Below are positions 7,068-14,515 of a stretch of DNA of 16,457 nt, piece by piece. Under the pieces are notes generated by a model. That model searched no databases, had not been told where the DNA came from, and worked only from the letters and a program-made list of their open reading frames with translations. The stretch spans positions 1 through 16,457 of the forward strand of contig JAEYUO010000049.1 in NCBI GenBank assembly GCA_023432465.1, given 5' to 3'. This DNA is from Planctomycetota bacterium. GTDB taxonomy: Bacteria > Planctomycetota > Phycisphaerae > Phycisphaerales > UBA1924. Positions within the stretch are counted from its first letter, which is position 1. Each line of letters starts with the position of its first letter. The position numbers and the translations under genes were made by a program.

Positions 7068-7487
7068 GTGAACGCCGTCGCTCTCACAGCCGCCTCGCTC
7101 CTCCCGGCGTGGCTCGTCGTCCCCATCGCCGCGGCGGCGATTCTCGTCCTCGCCGCACACGTGCTCGCCATCCAGCAGACCCCGATGCCCTCCCGGCGCA
7201 GGCGCCTCCGCACCGCCAGCGGCCTGCTCATGATGCTCGTCGCCTCACTCCTCACCTACGCCCTCGGCGTCGCCCCCACCGTCACCAACCCCACGACCAA
7301 CCCCGATGCCGCGCGGACCTTCCTCTTCGTGTGGTCCGCCATCATGTCCCTCCTCGCGATCGTCATCGGTCTCGCCGCGCTCGATGTCACGCACACCGCG
7401 CGCCTCGCACTCCTCAGCCGCCGTCGACTCCGCGACGAGATGCGCAGCTCGCTCCGCGCCGCTCGCGATGAGCACCGCCCGGAATGA
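7068..7487 (+). CDS. Small membrane protein with three predicted helices, unknown function
   Basis: A 139-residue protein that I do not recognise. Three hydrophobic stretches (~13-34, 50-69, 84-106) are separated by an Arg-rich loop (43-48, RRRRLR) and a polar loop rich in T, N and P (70-82). The C-terminal tail (~110-139) is highly charged and reads as a basic amphipathic helix. By the positive-inside rule the RRRR loop and the tail face the cytoplasm. The gene overlaps lpxK by four bases (ATGA at 7484-7487), a translational-coupling arrangement that suggests a role linked to lipid A or envelope assembly, but this is context only. The start is GTG, six bases after TAAACT, without an SD. Confidence 0.72.
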   Translation: MNAVALTAASLLPAWLVVPIAAAAILVLAAHVLAIQQTPMPSRRRRLRTASGLLMMLVASLLTYALGVAPTVTNPTTNPDAARTFLFVWSAIMSLLAIVIGLAALDVTHTARLALLSRRRLRDEMRSSLRAARDEHRPE

Positions 7488-8554
7488 CCTCCCCGGCAGC
7501 ACATTCCCCTCCGCGAGCAGGCCCGCTGCCCGGTCCCCTCGGACGCCTCGCCGCCCGCGTTTACGCCGCCGCCATCGCCCGACGCAACCGCGCCTTCGAT
7601 GCAGGCCGCGGCGTGCATTCCCTGCCCATCCCCGTCCTCAGCGTCGGCAATCTCTCCGTCGGCGGCACCGGCAAAACCCCAATGGTCGCACACATCTGCC
7701 GCGTGCTCCTCGAGCGCTCGGTGCGACCGTGCATCGCGATGCGCGGCTATGCGCCCCGGCGCAACGGCAGAGCGGCCGGCTCAGATGAAGCCGATGTCTA
7801 CAACCGCGAGTTCGGGACCAGCATCGACCTCGTCGCCCAGCCCGACCGCATCCGCGGCATCCGTGCCCTCCTCTCCGCCGCAAGCCCGACACCCCGCGCC
7901 GTCGTCCTCGATGACGGCTTCCAGCACCGCCGGATCCGCCGCGATCTCGACATCGTGCTCATCGATGCCTCACGCGATCCCTTCACCGACAGTCTCCTCC
8001 CCGCCGGCTGGCTGCGCGAAAAACCGGACTCGCTCAGGCGCGCTTCGTGCGTCGTGCTCACACACGCCGAACTCGCCTCGACCGAATCGCTCTCGCGGCT
8101 CTCCGCCCACATCGAACGCGCCCACGGCAGGCCCCCCATCGCCGCCACACGCCACCTCTGGACCTCGCTCTTGGACTCCGCCGATACCCACCTCCCGCTC
8201 GATTGGCTGTTGGGCAAGCGCACCGTCGGTGTCTGCGCCATCGGCAATCCCCGCGGGTTCCTCGATGCCCTGCAACTCATCCTCGGCCCAAACGCATCCT
8301 TTGAGCAGATCGTCCTGCCGGATCACGACCCCTTCCTTCCCGCCACCGTAACCCGGATTCTCGAATCCGCCAAACGCTCGGCCGCCGATGCGATCGTCAT
8401 CACCGACAAGGACTGGTCCAAGCTCCGCCTGCTCCCCGCCACCACCTGGCCCTGCCCCATCGTCCGCCCACTGCTCTCCCTCGGCTTCATCCGCGGCCGC
8501 GAACAACTCGAACTGGCCATCACCCGCGTCCTGCCAATGCCCGCGAGCATGTAA
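7484..8554 (+). CDS. lpxK: Tetraacyldisaccharide 4'-kinase LpxK
   Basis: A 356-residue enzyme that phosphorylates the 4' position of tetraacyldisaccharide-1-phosphate to give lipid IVA, the sixth step of the Raetz lipid A pathway, at the cytoplasmic membrane face. The P-loop is SVGNLSVGGTGKTP (53-66). The LDDGFQHRR block (142-150), whose DDGFQH motif carries the catalytic Asp pair, is nearly invariant in the family. MRGYAPR (86-92) and SDEADVY (100-106) are also family landmarks. An N-terminal helix (~18-40) would provide membrane association. Length is normal. Translation is probably coupled to the small membrane protein upstream through the ATGA overlap. The stop TAA is shared with the TAAACT element before the aminotransferase gene. 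Other lpx genes are not in the window, so this gene is detached from any lipid A operon. Confidence 0.95.
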   Translation: MTSPAAHSPPRAGPLPGPLGRLAARVYAAAIARRNRAFDAGRGVHSLPIPVLSVGNLSVGGTGKTPMVAHICRVLLERSVRPCIAMRGYAPRRNGRAAGSDEADVYNREFGTSIDLVAQPDRIRGIRALLSAASPTPRAVVLDDGFQHRRIRRDLDIVLIDASRDPFTDSLLPAGWLREKPDSLRRASCVVLTHAELASTESLSRLSAHIERAHGRPPIAATRHLWTSLLDSADTHLPLDWLLGKRTVGVCAIGNPRGFLDALQLILGPNASFEQIVLPDHDPFLPATVTRILESAKRSAADAIVITDKDWSKLRLLPATTWPCPIVRPLLSLGFIRGREQLELAITRVLPMPASM

Positions 8555-8557
8555 ACT
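8552..8557 (+). promoter_or_regulatory. TAAACT -10-like element overlapping the lpxK stop codon
   Basis: This is the same hexamer, the same overlap with a TAA stop and the same six-base distance to the next start codon (ATG 8564) as at 7056-7061. No SD lies in the gap and no convincing -35 is seen. Confidence 0.4.
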
Positions 8558-8563
8558 GCACCC

Positions 8564-9787
8564 ATGCCCGCACAGCGCTTCGCCCCCTTCGGAACCACCA
8601 TCTTCACCGAGATGACGCTCCTCGCGCAGAAGCACAGCGCGGTCAATCTCGCGCAGGGCTTCCCGGACTTCGACGGACCCCCGTTCATCATCGATGCCGC
8701 CGCTCAGGCCCTCAGGTCCGGGCACAACCAGTACGCCCGCATGTTCGGGCTGCCCATCCTCAACCGTGCGATCGCCGACCAATGGCAGCGCACCACGCAC
8801 ACCGAGATCGACCCCGACCGCCAGGTCACCGTGACGAGCGGGTGCACCGAGGCGATCGCCGCGGCCATGCTCGGCCTCGTCGATCCCGGCGACGAAGTCA
8901 TCCTCTTCGAGCCCTACTACGACTCCTACCGCGCAAGCGTCGCCATGGCCGGCGGCATCGCGAAGTTCGTCACCCTCCGGCCTCCCACCGGCCGCACTCC
9001 CGGCGGTCTCGCCGCGCCCGGGGGGGGCGCGGTCTGGTTCGATCCCGATGAGCTCCGCGCGGCGTTCACGGACCGCACACGCCTCATCCTCGTGAACACG
9101 CCGCACAACCCCACAGGCAAGGTCTTCACACGCGCCGAGCTCGAACTCATCGCCGATCTCTGCCAGGACCGCAACGTCACCGCCGTCACCGACGAGGTCT
9201 ACGAGCGACTGACCTACGAACCCGACCAGCCGCACATCCGCCTCGCCACGCTCCCCGGCATGGCCGAGCGCACACTCACCCTCTCCAGCCTCGGCAAGAC
9301 CTTCAGCCTCACGGGTTGGAAGATCGGCTGGGCGATCGGTTCGCCCGAGCTCTCCGCCGCCGTCCGCTCCGCCCACCAGTTCCTCACCTTCGCCACCTCA
9401 ACCCCGCTGCAGGTCGGCGCTGCGGCCGCACTTGCCCGTGTCGATGAATCCGAGCAGGCGGTGCGTGGTCTCGTCGAGACCCTCCGCGCCGGCCGCGAAA
9501 CACTCGCCGGCGCGCTCGCCCGACTCGGATTGACGGTCTTCCGACCCGCCGGCGCATACTTTGTCATCGCGGATTTCACATCCATGCCCCGTTGCCGATC
9601 GTTCTCGGACGATCAGGACTTCTGCCGAACCCTCACCGCCGAGGCAGGCGTCGCCGCGATCCCCCCGAGCGTGTTTTATCAGAACCGCGAGCACGGCCGC
9701 TCCCTCGCCAGGTTCGCGTTCTGCAAACGCTCCGAAACGCTCATCGAAGCCGTTCGCCGCCTTGAAGTTTGGGCAGCCCGGCACTGA
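8564..9787 (+). CDS. PLP-dependent aminotransferase, class I/II
   Basis: A 407-residue fold-type I aminotransferase. The internal aldimine lysine is K245 (SSLGKTFSLTGWKIGW). NPTGK (182-186) and TDEVYE (209-214, with D210 pairing the PLP ring nitrogen) frame the cofactor site. R383 in LARFAFCK should bind the substrate carboxylate. The N-terminal NLAQGFPDFDGP (28-39) and QYARMFGLP (56-64) resemble the methionine/kynurenine-oxoglutarate aminotransferase subgroup, so it probably transaminates an aromatic or sulphur amino acid; the substrate is not certain. Residues ~142-157, rich in G, P and A, look like a short insertion relative to that subgroup and contain a run of eight G in the DNA (9020-9027). 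There is no SD; the start follows a TAAACT element by six bases. Confidence 0.92.
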   Translation: MPAQRFAPFGTTIFTEMTLLAQKHSAVNLAQGFPDFDGPPFIIDAAAQALRSGHNQYARMFGLPILNRAIADQWQRTTHTEIDPDRQVTVTSGCTEAIAAAMLGLVDPGDEVILFEPYYDSYRASVAMAGGIAKFVTLRPPTGRTPGGLAAPGGGAVWFDPDELRAAFTDRTRLILVNTPHNPTGKVFTRAELELIADLCQDRNVTAVTDEVYERLTYEPDQPHIRLATLPGMAERTLTLSSLGKTFSLTGWKIGWAIGSPELSAAVRSAHQFLTFATSTPLQVGAAAALARVDESEQAVRGLVETLRAGRETLAGALARLGLTVFRPAGAYFVIADFTSMPRCRSFSDDQDFCRTLTAEAGVAAIPPSVFYQNREHGRSLARFAFCKRSETLIEAVRRLEVWAARH

Positions 9788-9792
9788 GCCGA

Positions 9793-9809
9793 TCTGTATG
9801 GAATACAGA
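9793..9809. other. Inverted repeat TCTGTAT-GGA-ATACAGA after the aminotransferase gene
   Basis: A perfect 7-base stem with a 3-base loop begins five bases after the TGA at 9785-9787. No T-run follows, so it is a poor intrinsic terminator. It could be a protein-binding operator for the CAP gene, a 3' mRNA end structure, or carry a -10-like TATGGA. It is one of the few AT-rich patches in the area. Confidence 0.4.
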
Positions 9810-9819
9810 GCGTTCGTCC

Positions 9820-9836
9820 CGCCGCACAACGCGGCG
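9820..9836. other. Second hairpin in the CAP-gene upstream region, CGCCGC-ACAAC-GCGGCG
   Basis: A perfect 6-base GC stem with a five-base loop lies 10 bases after the preceding inverted repeat and about 90 bases before the CAP start. If the transcript starts upstream of it, it would fold in the 5' leader. A GC-only palindrome of this size can arise by chance at this base composition, so confidence is low. Confidence 0.3.
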
Positions 9837-9924
9837 TGGCGGTGTTGTCGGCCCCGTTCGCCGCGGCACGAAAGTTCAGCCAGGATCGACCTCGTGCGGC
9901 GGCGACGTCGTATCGGAGAACATG

Positions 9925-12051
9925 ATGTTTCTTGACCGCAAGCCCGACCCCACCCGACGCCCGCACACCCGCGCCCAGCGCTCCTCTCGCCTCGCGGAAA
10001 GCGCCGGCCTCGCCGCTCTGGAGCAGTTCGAGCCCCGGCTCGTCCTGGCCATCAACCCCACCGCCGAAGAGCAGCACATGATGGAGCTGCTCAACCGCTT
10101 CCGCACCAACCCCCAGGCCGAGCTGGCCCTGCTCACCAGCAGCCTCTCCGGCGAGGCCCGATCCGATGACCCCGACATCAACAGCGCGCTGGACTTCTTC
10201 AACGTCAGCGGGCCCGTGCTCCAGTCCCAGTGGGCAAGCCTGACCGCCGTCCCCGCGCTCGCCTGGGATGAAGCCCTCTACCAGATGGCCGAGCTCCAAT
10301 CCCAGAACATGATCCTCGACGACATGCAGGAGCACAACCTCCCCGGTCGGCCCGGCCTCGCCGCCCGCGCAAGCCAGTTCGGCTACGACTACACCATCCT
10401 CGGCGAGAACATCTTCGCCTTCGGCGAGAGCGTGCTGCACGGGCACGCCGGATTCGCCCTCGACTGGGGCAACGGCCCCAATGGCATCCAGAACCCGCCC
10501 GGCCACCGCCAGAGCATGATGTCCAGCCAGTTCCGCGAGGTCGGCATCCGCATCATTCCCGAGACCGCGCAGTCCACCCAGGTCGGTCCCCTCGTCATCA
10601 CGCAGAACTTCGGCACCCGCCAGAACTTTGGCAACTCATGGCTCGTCGGCGTCGTGTTCGACGACACCAACACCAATCAGTTCTACACCGTCGGCGAGGG
10701 CCTCGGCGGTGTCACCGTCTCCGCCGTCGGCACCGCGGGAACCTTCATCACAACCACCTACGACGCCGGTGGCTACCAGATGCAGCTCCCCCAGGGAACC
10801 TACACCGTCACCTTCAACGGCGGCGCGTTCGGTCCATCGCTCATCGTGCAGGACGTCGTCATCGGTTCCACCAACGCCAAGCTCGATGCCATCGCCGGCC
10901 AGGCAACCCCCGTCCCCCTTATCAAGGTCCTCGGCAACGGCATCACCATCGAAACCGGCGACAGCACGCCCGATCCCGCCGACCACACCGCCTTCGGCAC
11001 CATCGACATCGAATCCGGCGCCATCGTGCGCACGTTCACCGTCCACAACGAGGGCACGCTCGCGCTCACCATCTCCGGCCTCCCCCGAGTCACCCTCGCC
11101 GACGACACCGGCGGAGCGTTCACCCTCACCATGGACCTCGCCCTCGCCTCGATCGAGCCCGGCGAGCAGCTCACCTTCCAGATCACCTTCGACCCCGCTT
11201 CCGTCGGCACCTTCACCACCAACATCACCATCCTCTCCGACGATCTCGAAACACCCGAGTTCAGGTTTGTCATCGAGGGCACCGGCGTCTCCGTCCCCAC
11301 CGCTATCGTCCTTGGCCGCGGCACCATCATCCCCGATGGCTCCACCCAGATCCTCGGTGCCAACGCCACCTTCTACGGCTCGCCCAACGTCGATGGCGAA
11401 GTCACCACCCGCGTCTACACGCTTCGCAACGACGGCTCCTCTCCCCTCGAAGTCATCGGCCGCGTCCGAATCCTCGGGAAGAACAAGGTCGCCTTCCGCG
11501 TCATCAGCCAGCCCGACACCACCATCGCCCCGGGACAGTCCTCCACCTTCACCGTGCAGTTCGATCCCGGCACCAAGGGCCAGAAGAACGCCCGCGTCGT
11601 CATCGACACCAACGACCCCGAGATCGGTCGCTACAACTTCCAGATCCGCGGCCGCGGCGTCGTCACCCCCGTCATCGCCGTCCGCGGCAACACCCGACCC
11701 ATCGAGCACGGCGACACCACCCCGCGCCGCGCCGACAACACCGACTTCGGGCTCGTCAACGTCGACAACCGTCGCCGAGGCCTGCAGTTCGTCATCCGCA
11801 ACGAGGGCCGCGGCCTGATGCGCCTCCTCGCACCGATGCGGGTCAACATCATCGGCGCACACGCCCAGGACTTCACCCTCATCATCCCGCCCGCCGAGTT
11901 CATCCAGTCCGGCAAGCGCTCCGTGTTCACCGTCCGATTCGACCCCTCCGCCGAGGGACTGCGCGAAGCCACCCTCGTCATCCGCACCAACGACCCCGTC
12001 ACGCCCCGGTACGTCTTCAGAATCACCGGCGAGGGATTCTTCGTCGGCTGA
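9925..12051 (+). CDS. Secreted CAP/SCP-domain protein with three ASH-like domains
   Basis: A 708-residue protein. The basic N-terminus runs into ALEQFEPRLVLA (31-42), a motif seen near the N-terminus of large planctomycete surface proteins and probably an export signal. Residues ~45-232 form a CAP (SCP/PR-1/Tpx) domain with H137 (EHN), E161 (GEN) and H194 (GHR), so the usual metal/active-site residues are kept. Residues ~237-330 are a beta-sandwich like SdrD-B/CNA-B (VGVVFDDTNTNQFY, GTYTVTF). Three repeated domains of ~120 residues follow (~334-455, 458-579, 582-704), each with a GDTTP-like start, FTVxNEG and FDP motifs; these resemble ASPM-SPD-2-Hydin or choice-of-anchor D domains. The C-terminus (EGFFVG) has no sortase, PEP-CTERM or dockerin tail. 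GGAG (9915-9918) fits ATG 9925; ATG 9922 is adjacent, and an in-frame ATG at 9769 falls inside the previous gene. CAP function here is unknown. Confidence 0.88.
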   Translation: MFLDRKPDPTRRPHTRAQRSSRLAESAGLAALEQFEPRLVLAINPTAEEQHMMELLNRFRTNPQAELALLTSSLSGEARSDDPDINSALDFFNVSGPVLQSQWASLTAVPALAWDEALYQMAELQSQNMILDDMQEHNLPGRPGLAARASQFGYDYTILGENIFAFGESVLHGHAGFALDWGNGPNGIQNPPGHRQSMMSSQFREVGIRIIPETAQSTQVGPLVITQNFGTRQNFGNSWLVGVVFDDTNTNQFYTVGEGLGGVTVSAVGTAGTFITTTYDAGGYQMQLPQGTYTVTFNGGAFGPSLIVQDVVIGSTNAKLDAIAGQATPVPLIKVLGNGITIETGDSTPDPADHTAFGTIDIESGAIVRTFTVHNEGTLALTISGLPRVTLADDTGGAFTLTMDLALASIEPGEQLTFQITFDPASVGTFTTNITILSDDLETPEFRFVIEGTGVSVPTAIVLGRGTIIPDGSTQILGANATFYGSPNVDGEVTTRVYTLRNDGSSPLEVIGRVRILGKNKVAFRVISQPDTTIAPGQSSTFTVQFDPGTKGQKNARVVIDTNDPEIGRYNFQIRGRGVVTPVIAVRGNTRPIEHGDTTPRRADNTDFGLVNVDNRRRGLQFVIRNEGRGLMRLLAPMRVNIIGAHAQDFTLIIPPAEFIQSGKRSVFTVRFDPSAEGLREATLVIRTNDPVTPRYVFRITGEGFFVG

Positions 12052-12100
12052 GCCCCATCCCGACCCCCATCTCGAATCCATGGCCACGCCACCCCGAACC

Positions 12101-12106
12101 TATACT
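12101..12106 (+). promoter_or_regulatory. TATACT -10 box directly before the long nfeD gene
   Basis: TATACT ends eight bases before the ATG at 12115, with CCGCCACA between and no SD. Transcription would start at or within one or two bases of the ATG, predicting a leaderless mRNA. Seventeen bases upstream the sequence is CCATGG, so no recognisable -35 is present. Confidence 0.5.
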
Positions 12107-12114
12107 CCGCCACA

Positions 12115-13959
12115 ATGAAGGGGCGGCCACTCACAACTCCTCGTCTCGCCACCACGCCATCGCGGGCGACCCGCACGATCCTCCGTGCCGTCGCCATGCT
12201 CTGCCTGCTGGCCATCGGTGTCTCCGCCCAGGGGCAGGGCGGCCCAGCGCCCCTCTCCGCCGGACGCAGCGCCAAGGACGTCGCCATCGTCACCATCCAC
12301 GGCGAGATCGACGCCTGGACGGCCTTCAGCGTCAAGCGACGCATTGAACGCGCCGAGCGCGACGGCGCCAACGCCATCGTCATCGAAATCAACTCCCCGG
12401 GCGGCGAGGTCAGCGCGGTCGAGGTCATCTGCAACGCGATCAAGGCGTCTCAGGTCCCCAACACCGTCGCCTGGGTTCGGCCGCAGGCCTACTCCGGCGG
12501 CGCGATCATCGCCCTCGCCTGTAAAGAGATCGTCATTACCGATCACGCCCAGTTCGGCGATGCCCTCCCGATCGCATGGTCCCCCTTCACCGGCCTGGTC
12601 GATCTCCCCGATGCCGAGCGCGAGAAGTTCATCGGCCCCCTCCTCGCCGAAGTCGTTGACTCCGCCCGCCGCAACGGCTACGACGAAATGCTCGTGCAGC
12701 GTTTCGTCCGTCGCGGCGTAGAACTCTGGCTCATCGAGCACCCCCAGACCGGCGCGCGATACTTCGCCACCGAGGCCGAGGCCACCGCCGCCCTCGGGTT
12801 CGCGCCCGACCGCACCAACCCCCGTGTCCCCTCCGTCACCGGCCCCGTCGGCGGGTCCGGCCCTGCGAGCCCGGCGGACACAAACCTCGATTCCCCCGCG
12901 CCCCGGCTTCCCGAACCCGCAACAGCCCTGGATTTCCTCCCCGCCGATCCGCAGATGCCCGAATCCACCCGCACCTTCGTGAACCAGGAGCTGCAGGACC
13001 GGGGCCAATCCAGCACCCGCCCCGACTTCCGCGCCCCGCCGCACGCCGGCAGCTACAAGCTCGTCGAGTATGTCGGCGACGGCCACGGCCTGATGATCGT
13101 TCACGCACCGGAGATGCACCGCTACGGCCTCGCGGTCGGCACGATCAACTCCGATGCCGAGCTCGAAGCCTTCTTCGGCGCACAGAATGTCGTCCGGCTC
13201 AACGAGACGTGGTCCGAGGGTCTCGCCCGCTTCCTCACCAGCTTCTGGGTCCGCGGCCTGCTCATCGCCATCTTCTTCGTCTGCCTCTTCGTCGAACTCA
13301 CCAACCCCGGCGTCACCGCCCCCGGTCTCCTCGCCGCCGTCGCGCTCCTCGCCCTCATCATCCCCCCACTCCTCGTCAACATGGCCGCATGGTGGGAGAT
13401 CGCCGCGATCCTCATCGGCATCGTCCTCATCGGCATGGAGCTCTTCGTCCTCCCCGGGCTCGGCGTCTGCGGCGTACTCGGTGTCGTCCTGCTCTTCGGC
13501 GGGCTCATCGGCACCTTCGTCGGCGGAAGCGGCGGCCTCTTCCCCGGCAGCACGCAGGGCCGCGGCGAACTGACCACCGGTGTCCTCACGGTCCTCATCT
13601 CCGCCCTCGCAAGCGGCGGTGTCATGTACCTCCTCGCCAAGCACTTCTCCTCCATCCCCGTCTTCGGCCGCCTCGTCCTGAAGGAAAGCCTCGACGACGG
13701 CACCTCCGCCACGCTGCTCGAAGCCATGGCAAGCGACACGGGCCCCGTCGGCATCGGCGCCATCGGCCGCGCCCTCACGCCCCTCCGCCCCGCCGGCCGC
13801 GTCCTCTTCGACGATCAGGTCATCGACGCCGTCGCGGAGTATGGTTTCATCGCCGCGGGCTCGGCCGTAAGGGTCGTCGCGGCCGACGGCTTCAGAATCG
13901 CGGTGGAAGCTCTCCCCGCCGATGCCACCGATGCAAGCGCCAACCCGGGGAGCGTGTGA
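12115..13959 (+). CDS. NfeD-family membrane-bound serine protease (ClpP-like domain + NfeD)
   Basis: A 614-residue protein of the long NfeD type that pairs with flotillins/stomatins. A signal peptide lies at ~21-40 (TILRAVAMLCLLAIGVSAQG). Residues ~54-200 are a ClpP/crotonase-fold protease domain: IHGEID (61-66), INSPGGEVSAV (92-102, oxyanion-hole block) and the putative nucleophile S127 in PQAYSGGAII. By analogy with the archaeal PH1510 Ser-Lys dyad, K171 (44 residues on) is a candidate base, which is inference. A Pro/Ala-rich stretch (~232-310) with no obvious fold precedes about four to five membrane helices (~376-508), ending in an NfeD OB-fold (~540-600, GPVGIGAIGRALTPLRPAGRV). Known members cleave C-terminal hydrophobic segments of stomatin-like partners. 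The short nfeD starts 4 bases after the stop and floA follows. The start has a -10 box just upstream and no SD. Confidence 0.9.
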   Translation: MKGRPLTTPRLATTPSRATRTILRAVAMLCLLAIGVSAQGQGGPAPLSAGRSAKDVAIVTIHGEIDAWTAFSVKRRIERAERDGANAIVIEINSPGGEVSAVEVICNAIKASQVPNTVAWVRPQAYSGGAIIALACKEIVITDHAQFGDALPIAWSPFTGLVDLPDAEREKFIGPLLAEVVDSARRNGYDEMLVQRFVRRGVELWLIEHPQTGARYFATEAEATAALGFAPDRTNPRVPSVTGPVGGSGPASPADTNLDSPAPRLPEPATALDFLPADPQMPESTRTFVNQELQDRGQSSTRPDFRAPPHAGSYKLVEYVGDGHGLMIVHAPEMHRYGLAVGTINSDAELEAFFGAQNVVRLNETWSEGLARFLTSFWVRGLLIAIFFVCLFVELTNPGVTAPGLLAAVALLALIIPPLLVNMAAWWEIAAILIGIVLIGMELFVLPGLGVCGVLGVVLLFGGLIGTFVGGSGGLFPGSTQGRGELTTGVLTVLISALASGGVMYLLAKHFSSIPVFGRLVLKESLDDGTSATLLEAMASDTGPVGIGAIGRALTPLRPAGRVLFDDQVIDAVAEYGFIAAGSAVRVVAADGFRIAVEALPADATDASANPGSV

Positions 13960-13962
13960 TCC

Positions 13963-14478
13963 ATGGCTGAATCACTCTTGATCTGGGGCATCCTTCTCGT
14001 CGGGCTGTCGCTCCTGCTCCTCGCCGCCGAAGCCTTCATCCCCTCCGGTGGGCTCATCTCCATCGTCGCCGCCGCCGTCGCCATCAGCGGCGTCGTCTGC
14101 CTCTTCAAGGTCGATTGGAGATGGGGACTCACCGGCATCGGCACCGTCGTCGTCCTCGGCCCGCTCGTCTTCCTCTTCGCCCTCCAGCTCATGCCCAGCA
14201 CCCGCGTCGGACGCAAGCTCCTCTTCGGCGAACAGGGCGAAGACCGACCCGTCCTCGCCGAAGATGCCGTCCACGAACTCGATGCGCTCATCGGAGCCGA
14301 AGGCGTCGTTCTGACCGATCTGCGCCCCGTCGGCACCATCCGCCTCGGCGATCAGCGCGTCGATGCCCTCGCCGAGACCGCCTACCTCCCCGCCGGCACA
14401 AGGGTCCGGGTCGTCTCCATCGAGGGTGCCTCGATCAAGGTGCGGGCCATCGAGCCGCCCCCTGTCCACGCGGCCTGA
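13963..14478 (+). CDS. Short NfeD-family protein
   Basis: A 171-residue protein made of membrane helices (~5-24, 29-48 and 55-77) and a soluble C-terminal OB-fold NfeD domain (~104-163, LIGAEGVVLTDLRPVGTIRLGDQRV and PAGTRVRVVSIEGASIKV). It lacks the protease domain of its upstream neighbour. Short NfeD proteins are usually encoded beside flotillin genes and bind them at the membrane; FloA is encoded 60 bases downstream. It begins three bases after the long nfeD stop. GGGGAG (13947-13952), inside the end of that gene, is the likely SD, so co-translation is expected. Confidence 0.9.
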   Translation: MAESLLIWGILLVGLSLLLLAAEAFIPSGGLISIVAAAVAISGVVCLFKVDWRWGLTGIGTVVVLGPLVFLFALQLMPSTRVGRKLLFGEQGEDRPVLAEDAVHELDALIGAEGVVLTDLRPVGTIRLGDQRVDALAETAYLPAGTRVRVVSIEGASIKVRAIEPPPVHAA

Positions 14479-14483
14479 TTCGC

Positions 14484-14489
14484 TATACT
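14484..14489 (+). promoter_or_regulatory. TATACT -10 box of floA
   Basis: TATACT lies just after the short nfeD stop, predicting a transcript start near 14496 and a leader of about 43 bases. No good -35 is seen. It would let floA be made in excess of, or separately from, the two nfeD genes. Confidence 0.5.
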
Positions 14490-14500
14490 CCACTCCCGCT

Positions 14501-14515
14501 GGGCCGTACCGGCCC
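14501..14515 (+). other. 5'-leader hairpin of floA, GGGCCG-TAC-CGGCCC
   Basis: A perfect six-pair GC stem with a 3-base loop lies about 5-20 bases into the predicted floA leader, before the SD GGAG (14527-14530, eight bases from the ATG). There is no T-run behind it, so termination is unlikely. A 5' hairpin this close to the end would most simply protect the mRNA from 5'-dependent decay. Confidence 0.45.

Noticed and set aside
7970..9376. Antisense ORF (468 codons) spanning lpxK and the aminotransferase
   Set aside because: It crosses two confident genes and their junction, with low-complexity Gly/Glu/Ala composition.
10636..12087. Antisense ORF (483 codons) opposite the CAP protein gene
   Set aside because: Asp/Gly/Val-rich shadow of a C-ending codon pattern; no recognisable motif, no SD, and it runs against a well-supported multidomain protein.
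12100..13644. Long antisense ORF (514 codons) opposite the long nfeD gene
   Set aside because: Its translation is Glu/Asp/Gly-rich low-complexity sequence typical of the reverse of GC-rich codons, with no domain, whereas the + frame shows clear protease and NfeD motifs.
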